Positions 54,428-63,279 of a stretch of 64,000 bases of DNA are shown in pieces (within the stretch, counting starts at the first letter, position 1; each line of letters opens with the position of its first letter). Where the stretch lies: NCBI GenBank assembly GCA_937958185.1, contig CALFFN010000004.1:1-64000 (forward strand), given 5' to 3'. Under the pieces are notes generated by a model, which did not search any database, was not told the origin of the DNA, and saw nothing but the letters and a program-made list of their open reading frames with translations. Source of the stretch: an uncultured Neglectibacter sp. GTDB taxonomy: Bacteria > Bacillota > Clostridia > Oscillospirales > Acutalibacteraceae. The translations under genes were made by a program, and so were the position numbers.

Positions 54428-56206
54428 TTACTCCTCCTCCGGCTTTGCTGTCTTTCCCTGTCTGAGCCGTGCTATATATTCCTGCAGCTCCTCGCTGGAG
54501 GCGTTCTGAATGTTTTTGGGGTCTGAAAAGCCCCGTTCCTGCAACAAAATCCTGGCATATTCCTGTACGTCCGTCCAGGTGGGCGGCGCGCCGCTGTGTT
54601 CCGTCATAATGCGGGTCAATTCGGAAATCTCGTCGGAAGTCAGTTCCTCCATAAAATCCGTGAGGGAAACATCGCCGTATCTAGCTTTCCCCAACAAAAT
54701 TTGGTATACTCTGCGATTCCAGTCCGTGACGAATTTTTCCGGCGGGATCAGGGCTTGCACCTCTTTCGCCCGCTCCTGGTGGCGAAAGAGGAAAGCGATG
54801 ATATTTTCCTCCGCCTGCGCCGCTTTCAAATTTTCCGCTTTCTCCCGGTTCAATACCGACTGCAGACCTGAAATCTGTGTTTGAGACTTGATAAGCTCCC
54901 GTTTCTTCTTTCTGCTTTCCTGCGCCGCCAGCCGGTTCGCGGTGTCCAGAATATTTTCTTTTTTGACGTCGGTCTCCTGCGAAAGCTTCCCGGCGTAAAT
55001 ATCCCGTTCCATTTTGTCCAGCTTTGCCAGGACGTTTTCGGAAGCGTCCCGCAGGTAACGGGTCTTCCCGTCTTCGGTGGCAAGGTCATATTTGCTGCGG
55101 ATCTTCCCCAGGCGGTACTCGGTGTCGTTTCCTCCGGCTTCCAGCAGCTGCTTGAAGCGCAGGGGACCGTCCTTGCCATAGGAGCGCATGAACTCGTCCG
55201 GGTCCTTATTGCCCGGCACGGTGACGACCTTCACCAGCAGCCCGGTGTTTTTCAAAATGGGGATCGCGCGCTGGGTGGCACGCTGCCCTGCTTCATCGGA
55301 ATCATAGCAGATGACTACCTCGTCGGCATAGCGCCGCATGATGCGCGCCTGCTCCTCGGTGAGGGACGTGCCCAGGGAAGCGATGGCGTTGGTGAAGCCC
55401 GCCCGGTGCAGGGCGATCACGTCCATGTAGCCCTCCGCTAAAATCAGCTGCCGGGCGCCGGAATCCTTGGCAAGGTTCATGGCGAACAGCCCGCTGCTTT
55501 TATGGTACACCAGGGTGTCCCCGGTATTTATGTATTTGGGCTTTTCGTCCGTGAGGATCCGCCCGCCGAACGCCACCACGTTGCCGCGCAGGTCAAAAAT
55601 CGGGAACATGACCCGGCTGCGGTAGCGGTCGTACGGATTGCCGCGCTTGGACATTCGGGCAACGTCCGCCGCCTGCATTTCCTCCTGGGTGTAGCCTTTG
55701 GAGCGGAGATGGTTCACCAGCGCGAAGCCGCTGTCCGGCGCATAGCCCAAGCCGAACCGCTTGATGGTCTGGGCGTCCAGACCCCGCCGCTTCATATAGT
55801 CCAGACCGGGCTTTCCCTCCGGGGTGGAAAGGACTTTATAGAAAAACCTGCCTGCTTCCCGATTGATCTCCAAAATCCTGGTGCGGAGCCTCGACATGCT
55901 GTCGTCCACCCCGTCCTCCGGGACGGTCATGCCAGCCCGCTGGGCAAGCCACCGCACCGCGTCGGGGAACGCAAGGTTCTCCACGCCCATGACGAACTGG
56001 AACACCCCGCCGCCCTTATTGCACCCAAAGCAGTAAAAGGAATTGCTTTCCGGGTAAATATTGAAAGAAGGGGTCTTTTCATTGTGAAAGGGACACAGCC
56101 CCAGAAGGTTTTTCCCCCGCCGCTTCAAATCCACATAGGAGGAAGCAATGTCGGCAATGGGGCTGCGAGCGTCCAGCTCTTTGAGAAAGCTGTCGGGAAA
56201 GGGCAT
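54428..56206 (-). CDS. dnaG: DNA primase
   Basis: 592 residues. It has an N-terminal zinc-binding domain (C38, H41, C59 and C62 in CPFHNEKTPSFN...YCFGCNKGG). The Toprim catalytic core includes LILAEGYMDVIALHRAGF and VICYDSDEAGQRA. A C-terminal helicase-interaction domain follows. It synthesises RNA primers at the replication fork with DnaB. AAGGAGG precedes ATG 56206. Upstream is a 290-base non-coding stretch with a dispersed hairpin element. Confidence 0.97.
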   Translation of the reverse strand: MPFPDSFLKELDARSPIADIASSYVDLKRRGKNLLGLCPFHNEKTPSFNIYPESNSFYCFGCNKGGGVFQFVMGVENLAFPDAVRWLAQRAGMTVPEDGVDDSMSRLRTRILEINREAGRFFYKVLSTPEGKPGLDYMKRRGLDAQTIKRFGLGYAPDSGFALVNHLRSKGYTQEEMQAADVARMSKRGNPYDRYRSRVMFPIFDLRGNVVAFGGRILTDEKPKYINTGDTLVYHKSSGLFAMNLAKDSGARQLILAEGYMDVIALHRAGFTNAIASLGTSLTEEQARIMRRYADEVVICYDSDEAGQRATQRAIPILKNTGLLVKVVTVPGNKDPDEFMRSYGKDGPLRFKQLLEAGGNDTEYRLGKIRSKYDLATEDGKTRYLRDASENVLAKLDKMERDIYAGKLSQETDVKKENILDTANRLAAQESRKKKRELIKSQTQISGLQSVLNREKAENLKAAQAEENIIAFLFRHQERAKEVQALIPPEKFVTDWNRRVYQILLGKARYGDVSLTDFMEELTSDEISELTRIMTEHSGAPPTWTDVQEYARILLQERGFSDPKNIQNASSEELQEYIARLRQGKTAKPEEE

Positions 56207-56496
56207 TGGATTTCCTCCTTTTTTAGATTCTGGATACTGGGATCAGGGCTGCAAATGATGATCCAGCGTTTTTAGCGGAACTGTTTTCCCTGACCGCCGC
56301 TTTCGCACATTCGGGTTATCCCTTTTCGATCGTGCTGCCGTGTGCGATTTTTTCTTTTTCGGCGGGGGACTTCGTCCCCCGCCTGCCCCCATAAAGGGCA
56401 GGCAGCCTGAGAATTTCAAAGCGGGACTGCCGTTCCTGCGGGGCACGAGACTTAAATCGCTTATTTGTGCTATGTCCGCACTCCACCAGCTAACCA
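56207..56496. other. non-coding region between dgt-like gene and dnaG
   Basis: It holds a short TAGATTCTGGATACTGG repeat (56223-56240), the dispersed hairpin element copy B (56297-56372), a very strong hairpin GGCGGGGGAC-TTC-GTCCCCCGCC (56361-56383), and a second hairpin CTGCCC/GGGCAG just after it. No open frame with a ribosome site is present, and I did not find a convincing dnaG promoter. Confidence 0.7.
56297..56372 (+). repeat. dispersed hairpin element, copy B
   Basis: GCTTTCGCACATT ... CCTTTTCGATCGTGCTGCCG ... TGTGCGATTTTTTC ... GGGGGACTTC. It matches the minus strand of 3455-3535 over about 75 bases. TCGCACA/TGTGCGA pair, followed by T6, on the plus strand, opposite to the flanking genes. 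Confidence 0.8.
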
Positions 56497-57498
56497 CTAG
56501 CTCCTGATGTTCCAGGCCTTGGGAATAAACAGCTCCTCATAGCACGCCACGGCATAATGGTCGGTCATGCCTGCCACATAATCGCAGGCGGCGACCTCTT
56601 TTCCCTCTTTTTCGGCGATCTCCTTCATATAATCCGGCAGGAAATCCGGGTTCTGGAAATGGGTGAACAGGCTCTCCATGATATGCGGGACCTTTCTTTC
56701 CTCTTTCTTGGCGTATTCATTCAGATAGACCGCTTCAAACATGAAGGCGCTCAGCTCATCGTAAGCCTGAAAGGTCTCCTCGTCCATGTCGATTTTCCCT
56801 TCCGCGCTGTTTTCCACCACAGACTTGATCAAGGCGGTGATCCGCTGGGTCTTGGAGTTCCCCAGCACCCGGGTGATCCGCCGGGGGATATCCTCCTCCC
56901 GCATCACTCCAGCCCGGATCGCGTCGTCGATATCGTGGTTTATGTAGGCGATCTTATCCGCCCAGCGAATGATCTTCCCTTCGGCGGTATCCGCTTCCGT
57001 GCCCACGGTATGGCACAAAATTCCGTTGCGCACCTCATAGGTCAGGTTCAGCCCTCTGCCGTCCTTTTCCAGCCTGTCCACCACCCGGACGCTCTGCTCG
57101 TAGTGCCGGAACCCGCCGTCCATCAGAACATTCAGCGCCCTCTCCCCGGCGTGGCCGAAGGGAGTGTGCCCCAGGTCATGGGCCAAAGCAGCCGCTTCCG
57201 TCAGATCCTCGTTGAGCTGTAAGGCTCTGGCAATGGTGCGGGCGATTTGGGAAACCTCCAGCGTATGGGTCAGGCGGGTGCGGTAATGGTCGCCCTCGGG
57301 GGCTAAAAATACCTGGGTCTTATGCTTTAAGCGGCGGAAGGACTTGCAGTGAATGATCCTGTCCCGGTCCCGCTGGTAGGGCGTGCGCATTTCGCACTCC
57401 GCTTCCGGGCGCGCCCTGCCCCTGGTGGCGTCGGAAAAAGCGGCATAGGGCGCAAGGGTCTCCCGCTCCCGCTGCTGTGTCATTTCTCGAATGGTCAT
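56497..57498 (-). CDS. dgt: dGTPase-like deoxynucleotide triphosphohydrolase
   Basis: The 333-residue HD-domain enzyme has YQRDRDRIIHCKSFRRLKHKTQVF, the characteristic dGTPase N-terminus. HTLEVSQIARTIARAL and AALAHDLGHTPFGHAGE give the metal-binding H...HD, and KIAYINHDIDDAIRAG the last Asp. The family hydrolyses dNTPs to deoxynucleoside and triphosphate. The gene commonly lies before dnaG-rpoD in Clostridia, as here. AGGAGG precedes ATG 57498. Confidence 0.92.
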   Translation of the reverse strand: MTIREMTQQRERETLAPYAAFSDATRGRARPEAECEMRTPYQRDRDRIIHCKSFRRLKHKTQVFLAPEGDHYRTRLTHTLEVSQIARTIARALQLNEDLTEAAALAHDLGHTPFGHAGERALNVLMDGGFRHYEQSVRVVDRLEKDGRGLNLTYEVRNGILCHTVGTEADTAEGKIIRWADKIAYINHDIDDAIRAGVMREEDIPRRITRVLGNSKTQRITALIKSVVENSAEGKIDMDEETFQAYDELSAFMFEAVYLNEYAKKEERKVPHIMESLFTHFQNPDFLPDYMKEIAEKEGKEVAACDYVAGMTDHYAVACYEELFIPKAWNIRS

Positions 57499-57612
57499 GA
57501 AGCCCGCCTCCTGCCTGTGGGGAAACGCAGCGCCGAAAAGCCGCCAATTTCCTCTGTTTCGCTGATATATACGTTTTTCCTTTGAAAAATACTTTTTGGG
57601 GCGGAAAATTTT

Positions 57613-58233
57613 TCAAAAAAATTCAAAAAAGCGTTTTCCCTCTTCTTTTACGATCCCTTTTCCGCTGGTGGCGTCCGCCAGCCGTTTTTGGAACGCGCCA
57701 AGCTCCTCCGGGGCTAAATGGAACCGAAGCGTGACATTTTCCAGAAATTCCGTGTCGTCGATGACGCCGCCGCATTCGGGAATGACCCCCTGCACCCTGC
57801 CGTAGAGGGAATAATCACAGGACGCGCTGAGCAGCAGGCATTCCCGCATGGTGACCTTACGGGCAGCCTCAAGGGCGATGGTCGCCGTGTGGGAATAGGC
57901 GCGGATCAGCCCGCCCCCGCCCAGCAGGATACCGCCGAAGTACCGGGTGGCGACCACCACCACGTCGGTGACGCCGGACTTTTTCAGGGTGTCCATGACC
58001 GGGATCCCCGCCGTGCCCTGGGGCTCGCCGTCATCGGAAAAACGCTGCACGCCGCTTTCCCGGAGAATGTAGGCGTACACATTGTGGGAAGCGTCCCAGT
58101 ATTTTGTTTTCAGGGCGGCGATAAAATCCAGCGCTTCCTGTTCGGTCTTCACCGGGCGGCAGCTGCCGATAAAGCGGGACTTCTTCTCTATGAATTCGTC
58201 CTGCCCCTCCGCCTGTACCGTAAGATATTCCAT
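57613..58233 (-). CDS. yigZ: YigZ/IMPACT-family protein
   Basis: The 206-residue protein has an N-terminal UPF0029/IMPACT domain with KSRFIGSCRPVKTEQEAL, DASHNVYAYIL and FSDDGEPQGTAGIPVM, the signature of the family. DVVVVATRYFGGILLGGGGLIRAYSHTA follows, then a smaller C-terminal ferredoxin-like domain (residues about 135-206). The eukaryotic homologue regulates GCN2; the bacterial role is unclear, possibly nucleotide- or ribosome-related. GGGAGG precedes ATG 58233. Confidence 0.93.
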   Translation of the reverse strand: MEYLTVQAEGQDEFIEKKSRFIGSCRPVKTEQEALDFIAALKTKYWDASHNVYAYILRESGVQRFSDDGEPQGTAGIPVMDTLKKSGVTDVVVVATRYFGGILLGGGGLIRAYSHTATIALEAARKVTMRECLLLSASCDYSLYGRVQGVIPECGGVIDDTEFLENVTLRFHLAPEELGAFQKRLADATSGKGIVKEEGKRFFEFF

Positions 58234-58254
58234 GGCGCTTCCTCCCGCGTTTTA

Positions 58255-58292
58255 ATAGACAAATTCGGGCGGCGCTGAATGCGCCGCCCGAA
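58255..58292 (-). terminator. terminator of rpmE
   Basis: TTCGGGCGGCGC/GCGCCGCCCGAA, a 12-base perfect stem, with a modest T-rich tail (TTTGTCTATT) on the minus strand. Confidence 0.75.
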
Positions 58293-58306
58293 CGGTATCT
58301 CCTGCT

Positions 58307-58519
58307 TTACTTCTTGTCGTCCGTCATGCCGTAACGCTTCTTGAACATATCCACGCGTCCGCTGGTATCCACCAGCTTCTGCTTGCCCGTAAAGAACGGG
58401 TGGCACTTTGAACATATTTCGACTTTGATATCCTTCTTGGTGGAACGTGTCTTGATCACGTTGCCGCAGGCGCAGGTGATGGTGGTCTCCTGATAGTCGG
58501 GATGTATATTCTGTTTCAT
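58307..58519 (-). CDS. rpmE: 50S ribosomal protein L31 (zinc-binding form)
   Basis: 70 residues. MKQNIHPDYQETTITCACGNVI and KVEICSKCHPFFTGKQKLVDTSGRVD are standard. All four zinc ligands are present (C16, C18, C36, C39), so this is the zinc-containing paralogue rather than the zinc-free alternative. ATG 58519 is preceded by GAGGTG; a longer in-frame extension is not conserved in the family. It has its own promoter and terminator. Confidence 0.98.
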   Translation of the reverse strand: MKQNIHPDYQETTITCACGNVIKTRSTKKDIKVEICSKCHPFFTGKQKLVDTSGRVDMFKKRYGMTDDKK

Positions 58520-58567
58520 CTTCGGTTTCACCTCTTTACAGACAGTAATATTGCTCGAATCCAAGTA

Positions 58568-58596
58568 AGCATATCACATTTCACGGAAAAATGCAA
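58568..58596 (-). promoter_or_regulatory. promoter of rpmE
   Basis: TTGCAT (58591-58596) and TATGCT (58568-58573), 17-base spacer, minus strand. Confidence 0.68.
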
Positions 58597-58635
58597 GAAA
58601 AATTTCCGGGAAATTTCAGGAAACGGGGAACACGC

Positions 58636-59622
58636 TTATTTTGTGCCGAAATTCTTTTCGTAATCCTCGTAGTTGCCATACTTGCGCCAGATGTCGATCA
58701 TCATCTCGTACCGCTCCAGGGGAAGCCCGGTGTAGGCGCAGTTGGAGGTGGAGAACACATAGCCCCTGCCGTTTGCCATGCCCTCCCGCAGGGAACGCAT
58801 CACGTCCTCACGGCATTCCTCGTCCGTGCCGGTCTGGAGCAAAGCGCAGCTCACGTTGCCCACCAGAGCGATGTCGGGTCCCACGATCCTGCGCACCTCG
58901 GGGATCGTCACGCCGCCCTGGGGGTCCAGGGAATGAATGGCGTCCGGCTTGCAGTCCGCGATCTGCTTGGCGATGGGAATGATGTTGCCGTCGGTGTGCT
59001 TGATGGTATAGTATCCCATCTCCCGGTACCCGGCGATCACGTCCCGCAGATAGGGGACGATCAGCTCATCGAACTTTTCCGGGCTGAAGAAGGGATTGGT
59101 GTTAAAGCAGTAATCGGCGCACATGGTAAAGCCGTCCACCAGATGTCCCATCTGGTGGAGCTTGGCGGCGATTTCCAGGCACTCGTCCAGCCTACGCTTG
59201 GAGACCTCCTGAAGCTTTTCCGGCTCCTCATACATCTGCTCGGAAAATTCCATCATGTGGTCGCCGTCGGGAATGGACCATGTGGGGTCGCCGTGCATCA
59301 TGATGTAATACTCGTCCCCGCTCTTTTCCCGAATGGTTTCCAGCAGCCACTGGGTGCTTTCCAGGTCGCTGGGGTTGGGCTGTACAAAAATAGCGCTGTG
59401 GTCGTACCGTTTGGCGATATCCACGTAAAGCTGCGCCATTTCGTCCATGTGCAGGTTCCGTTCCACCTGGCTCATCTGCTTCCACTGGGCATAGTGCCGC
59501 TGGGAATCGTGCACCTTGCCGAAGGCTTCCATGGTCAGGAAGAACACCACCTCAAAGGTGGGGACCTGTCCGCCGATCGGCTCGCAAAGCAGCGTTTTGA
59601 TAAAGCGTTCTCGATGTGTCAT
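58636..59622 (-). CDS. uroporphyrinogen decarboxylase-family protein (methyltransferase-like)
   Basis: The 328-residue UroD-fold protein starts MTHRERFIKTLLCEPIGGQVP, typical of the MtaA/CmuA-like branch used in corrinoid-dependent methyl transfer or in unknown reactions, rather than heme synthesis. YTIKHTDGNIIPIAKQIADCKPDAIHSLDPQGGVTI and ALVGNVSCALLQTG are the family-wide C-terminal features. No corrinoid protein or methyltransferase partner is nearby, so the substrate is unknown. GGGGAGAG precedes ATG 59622. Confidence 0.87.
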   Translation of the reverse strand: MTHRERFIKTLLCEPIGGQVPTFEVVFFLTMEAFGKVHDSQRHYAQWKQMSQVERNLHMDEMAQLYVDIAKRYDHSAIFVQPNPSDLESTQWLLETIREKSGDEYYIMMHGDPTWSIPDGDHMMEFSEQMYEEPEKLQEVSKRRLDECLEIAAKLHQMGHLVDGFTMCADYCFNTNPFFSPEKFDELIVPYLRDVIAGYREMGYYTIKHTDGNIIPIAKQIADCKPDAIHSLDPQGGVTIPEVRRIVGPDIALVGNVSCALLQTGTDEECREDVMRSLREGMANGRGYVFSTSNCAYTGLPLERYEMMIDIWRKYGNYEDYEKNFGTK

Positions 59623-59813
59623 TTTTCTCTCTCCCCTGTCACCCGGCAGATTTTTTGAACGCCCGGGTGCGATCTCGAGGATATTATAGCAAGTCCGCCG
59701 GGAAAAGCAAGCTCTTTTTGAGAAGTTTTTGAAACTGTTTTTCCCCTGCCTTTTCCGGCGCGCAGCACAGGGCTCAAAGCCGCGAAAGCAGCCGCTTCCG
59801 CAAGATCAAAATA

Positions 59814-59855
59814 GAAAAAAGGCAGAGCCAAAGTTATTCGGCTCCGCCCTTTTGT
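59814..59855 (-). terminator. terminator of the ECF sigma/DUF4179 operon
   Basis: AAAGGGCGGAGCCGAA...TTGGCTCTGCCTTTTTT hairpin on the minus strand, 20 bases past the DUF4179 stop. Confidence 0.9.
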
Positions 59856-59875
59856 TTTCCAATTCAAAGCAGCGT

Positions 59876-61456
59876 TCAGGGGCGGAACACGTCCCCGGCG
59901 TACAGGTCCTGAAGCAGGACGGTCCCGGAAGCGGTATCCACCAGCTCGATGCGGTCGCAGAGGGGCTTGCCGCAGGTGTATTCCTCCCCGGCGGTCTCCT
60001 GCCCGTAGGTCAGGGTAAATTCCAGCCGCCATTTGACAGCGCCGTCTGTAGCGGAGCGCCGGTCGAGGATACGCTCCGGGTCGGGAGCGGCCATGCCGGT
60101 CAATTCCCCGTTCTTATAGAAGCGCAGCTCCACTTCAGGTTCTTCCACATCGGCGAGCAGGACCACCTGATCCTGCCAGGGCTTGCCGGGAAGATTGTAC
60201 CCCCGGACGGATTCCACCAGATAGCCGCCGGAGAAATCCGGGTGGGGCTGGTAAGAAGCGCTGTCCAGCTTCTGATAGCCCTCTCTCTCATAGGTTTTGG
60301 TATCCAGCGCTTCGCCGGACTTCAAATTGATGGTAAATTCGGCAAAAACGCCGGGCTTTTCCGATTCCCTGCGGGAATCCTGCGCGGTGCGGTCCACGTC
60401 CAGCAGCCGCAATGTCACGACCTTACTCTTGGCGGCGGGGGCGGTGAACAAAAATTCCCGTTCCAGCCTGCCGGAAGTGTGGTCGGATCCCGGCTGGGGC
60501 GGCTGGGAAATCTCCCGCAGGGCTTCCCCGTTTTCGTCCAGCAGCACCGCCGTGCCGATGGGAATGCGGTTATCGCTCAAAAGCGTGTCCGCTTCCACGC
60601 CCCAATCGGGAGTGGTCAGGCAGAGCTTTACATAGCCGGGGGTGCCCACGGCGCTTTCCAGCCGGACGCCGTTGTCCTCGGCGGTAAAGGAGCCGCTGTA
60701 ATTCTGGGAGGTGTCGGCGGTCAGGGAAAAGGCGGCGGTAAAGCCTGTGGGGATCGTTTCCGGGGCGGGGGCGCCCTCATAGCCAAAACCGGGGTAACGC
60801 CCGTACAGGCTGTCAAGCTTCAGGAGGAAATATCCCTCCGCCCCATGCTCCAGCCGCTCCGGCAGCACTGCTACCAGGGGTATGGCGCATTTCCCTGAGG
60901 TGACGGCGGCGCCGTCGAACTGGGGGGAGATCACCTGCGCTTCCTTGCCGTTGACGGTGAGGGTGATCCCGGCGGGGCTTTTGCCCGCGGGAATTTCAGT
61001 GGCGTTCGTCAAGGCAAGCTCCTGATATTCCTCCGCCTGTTCGGGGCAGTCAAAAATCAGGGAAGCGTACAGGTATTCGCCGTCGCAGAAAGCTTCGTCC
61101 ACGGTGAGGGAATAGCCGGAATCCACAGCGGCAACGGCCGGCAGCTCCAGCTTTTTCAGGCTGGCTTCATAGGTGCCGAGATTTGCGCCGGGAGTCACGG
61201 TCATCTCATTGATCCGCGCAAACACGCTGCCCAGCCCGGGAATGCTTTCCGCAAAGGCGGGGAACGCGGCGTTCACCCCAAAGAGCAGCGCCACGGCTGC
61301 CGCAAAGCTGGCGGCGGCGCAGGCGGTCCGCTTCCACATTCTGCGGGGAGCAGAAGCTTTCCCGCTTTGAGCGTTCATTTTTTCCACGGTATCCCGGAGC
61401 AGCGAATCCCGCGCCCGGTTCTTTTCCATGATGGTCCGATAGGTGTTTTCAATCAT
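59876..61456 (-). CDS. DUF4179 membrane protein, probable anti-sigma factor
   Basis: The 526-residue protein has an N-terminal cytosolic stretch of about 40 residues, one membrane helix at about 43-65 (TACAAASFAAAVALLFGVNAAF), and a long extracytoplasmic part made of beta-rich domains. DUF4179 lies near the helix (AESIPGLGSVFARINEMTV), with a second immunoglobulin-like region after it. DUF4179 proteins are encoded next to ECF sigma factors and are thought to bind and inhibit them until a wall or envelope signal arrives. It is coupled to the ECF sigma gene 14 bases upstream. GGAGA lies before ATG 61456. Confidence 0.9.
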   Translation of the reverse strand: MIENTYRTIMEKNRARDSLLRDTVEKMNAQSGKASAPRRMWKRTACAAASFAAAVALLFGVNAAFPAFAESIPGLGSVFARINEMTVTPGANLGTYEASLKKLELPAVAAVDSGYSLTVDEAFCDGEYLYASLIFDCPEQAEEYQELALTNATEIPAGKSPAGITLTVNGKEAQVISPQFDGAAVTSGKCAIPLVAVLPERLEHGAEGYFLLKLDSLYGRYPGFGYEGAPAPETIPTGFTAAFSLTADTSQNYSGSFTAEDNGVRLESAVGTPGYVKLCLTTPDWGVEADTLLSDNRIPIGTAVLLDENGEALREISQPPQPGSDHTSGRLEREFLFTAPAAKSKVVTLRLLDVDRTAQDSRRESEKPGVFAEFTINLKSGEALDTKTYEREGYQKLDSASYQPHPDFSGGYLVESVRGYNLPGKPWQDQVVLLADVEEPEVELRFYKNGELTGMAAPDPERILDRRSATDGAVKWRLEFTLTYGQETAGEEYTCGKPLCDRIELVDTASGTVLLQDLYAGDVFRP

Positions 61457-61470
61457 GCTGCATTCTCCTT

Positions 61471-61995
61471 TCATCTGCCGAAATCGTCCTTCAGGCGCTT
61501 TTTCAGCATTTCCCTTCCCCGGCTGAGCCTTGTCCGCACCGCATTGGGGGAAAGCTCCAGCACCCGGGCGATGGTATCGGTGGTCAGGTCCTCAAAATAG
61601 AACAGGTGGAGCACTACACGGTACTTTTCCGGCAGCCTGCCCAGCGTGTCGAACAGCTCCAGCTCCGACTGTGTTTCCAGCGTTGGAGCTTCCTCCAGGG
61701 GCGCGGTACGGTGGCGTTTCTGGTAGCGCCACGCCTTTTTGCAGACATTCAGCGTCACCCGGAGGAACCACGCCTTCTGGTGCTCCCTGCTTTCAAACAC
61801 GGGCTGCCTTTTCATGTAGGCGAGGAACACCTCCTGAAAGGCGTCGTCGGCTTCCACCCGGCTGCGCAGCTGGGACAGCGCCAGCGAATAGACCGTGTCC
61901 GCGTATGCCCGGACCACTTCCTCCGCCGTGGCGGGCAGCGTCTCTTCCCTGTCCAGGGGAACCGGCTTCCCGGCGGCTGCAAAACCTGCTTCCAT
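61471..61995 (-). CDS. ECF-type RNA polymerase sigma factor
   Basis: The protein has 174 residues. Region 2 is at about 25-95 (VVRAYADTVYSLALSQLRS, ADDAFQEVFLAYMKRQPVFE, HQKAWFLRVTLNVCKKAWR) and region 4 at about 120-174 (LPEKYRVVLHLFYFEDLTTDTIARVLELSPNAVRTRLSRGREML). ATG 61995 has AAAGGAGA upstream; the longer frame reads through a non-coding leader. It is paired with the DUF4179 anti-sigma gene. TGTAAC with an A/T-rich element 16-17 bases on lies at about 62030-62055 and could be its autoregulated promoter, but this is weak. Confidence 0.92.
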   Translation of the reverse strand: MEAGFAAAGKPVPLDREETLPATAEEVVRAYADTVYSLALSQLRSRVEADDAFQEVFLAYMKRQPVFESREHQKAWFLRVTLNVCKKAWRYQKRHRTAPLEEAPTLETQSELELFDTLGRLPEKYRVVLHLFYFEDLTTDTIARVLELSPNAVRTRLSRGREMLKKRLKDDFGR

Positions 61996-62188
61996 AGGCT
62001 TTTCTCCTTTCTGCTTTTGCCTGTAATATCCCGCGGCGGGGGAAAATGTTACAACTCTCTGCTTTTTCTTTTTCCTTTCTCCCAGTATAACAAAAAAACC
62101 GCAAAAAGAAAGGGGCGCAGCGCGTGCGTCCCTTTCCTTTTTCTGTAAGGTCATGCAATTTTTCCAAACGGCGACCGCTGGGATACCG

Positions 62189-62842
62189 TCATTCATTCAT
62201 CTGCCGGCGGAGAAAAAGAAGCAGCTTTTTTTCCCGGCGGCTGACCTGCACCTGGGTCATGCCCAGCAGCTCTGCGGTCACGGTCTGGGTCTTGCCCTGA
62301 AAATAGCGGTATTCCAGCAGCTTCCTGTCCCTTTCCTCCAGCGTTTGCAGCAGCTTGTACAGGGTCATGCGTTCTGTCACGGCTTCCTCCGGGGCTTCCA
62401 CGGGGATCTCCAGCCCGTCCTCCCCGGCGCTCAAGGATACCGGGCTTCTGGACACGCCCAGGGCAAGCGCCGTCTTTTCCGGGGTCAGGTGCAGGCGCTC
62501 CGCCAGCTGGACTACGGTTGGGGTCTGCCCCGTTTCCTCCTGTAGGGCGGTCTCCGCCTCCCGCGCCTGCCTGCCAAGCTCCTGCATGCTGCGGGAAATT
62601 CGGAGAGGCCTGCCCTGTCGGAACAGCAGGCGCACCTCCCCTAAGATCACGGGGACGGCATAGGTGGAAAATTTCACGCCGCGGGCGCTGTCGAAATGCT
62701 CCGCCGCTTTCACAAGCCCCACGCAGCCCGCCTGGAACAGGTCCTCGTACTCCACGCCCTTCCCGGAGAACCGCCGGGCGCACAGGTGGACCAGCCCCAG
62801 GTTCTCTTCAACAAAGCTCTGCTGTTCCTGAGAAACAGCCAT
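62189..62842 (-). CDS. sigF: sporulation sigma factor F
   Basis: The 217-residue forespore sigma factor has region 2 (NLGLVHLCARRFSGKGVEYEDLFQAGCVGLVKAAEHFD, GVKFSTYAVPVILGEVRLLFR), region 3 (LTPEKTALALGVSRSPVSL) and region 4 (TVTAELLGMTQVQVSRREKKLL). It sits in the invariant spoIIAA-spoIIAB-sigF order, two bases after spoIIAB. ATG 62842 is the family start. It is held inactive by SpoIIAB until septation. Confidence 0.96.
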   Translation of the reverse strand: MAVSQEQQSFVEENLGLVHLCARRFSGKGVEYEDLFQAGCVGLVKAAEHFDSARGVKFSTYAVPVILGEVRLLFRQGRPLRISRSMQELGRQAREAETALQEETGQTPTVVQLAERLHLTPEKTALALGVSRSPVSLSAGEDGLEIPVEAPEEAVTERMTLYKLLQTLEERDRKLLEYRYFQGKTQTVTAELLGMTQVQVSRREKKLLLFLRRQMNE

Positions 62843-62844
62843 GC

Positions 62845-63279
62845 CTACGCCTTGGACTGGAAGAGCTTTGTCAGGGTCACGCTTGTCCCCCTGCCGGGCG
62901 CGGAGGTCACCCGCACCTTGTCGCAAAAGCTCTGCATGACGGAAAATCCCAACCCCGCACGCTCCTCCCCGCCGGTGGTATAGAGCGGCTCCATAGCTTT
63001 TTCAATATCGGGAATGCCGCATCCTCTGTCGCGGACACGCACCACAGCCCTGCCGTTTTCAAATATTTTTACCGTTATGTACACCAGCCCGATGGCGTCC
63101 CGGTAGCCATGGACAATGGCGTTGGTCACCGCTTCGGAAACGGCTGTTTTCATCTCCGTCAAATCGGAAACGGTGGGGTCAAGCTGGGCAAGAAAGGCGG
63201 AAACCGCCGCCCGCCCAAAGCTTTCGTTCACCGAATTGGAGGGAAAGCATATCTGTGTCTGATTGATCGGTTGCTGCAT
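62845..63279 (-). CDS. spoIIAB: anti-sigma-F factor SpoIIAB
   Basis: The 144-residue GHKL serine kinase has the N box MKTAVSEAVTNAIVHGYR, the G1 box RVRDRGCGIPDIEKAM, and the G2 region TTGGEERAGLGFSVMQSF. It binds SigF and phosphorylates SpoIIAA on serine. Its ATG overlaps the spoIIAA stop (TGATG). Length and motifs are standard. Confidence 0.97.
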   Translation of the reverse strand: MQQPINQTQICFPSNSVNESFGRAAVSAFLAQLDPTVSDLTEMKTAVSEAVTNAIVHGYRDAIGLVYITVKIFENGRAVVRVRDRGCGIPDIEKAMEPLYTTGGEERAGLGFSVMQSFCDKVRVTSAPGRGTSVTLTKLFQSKA

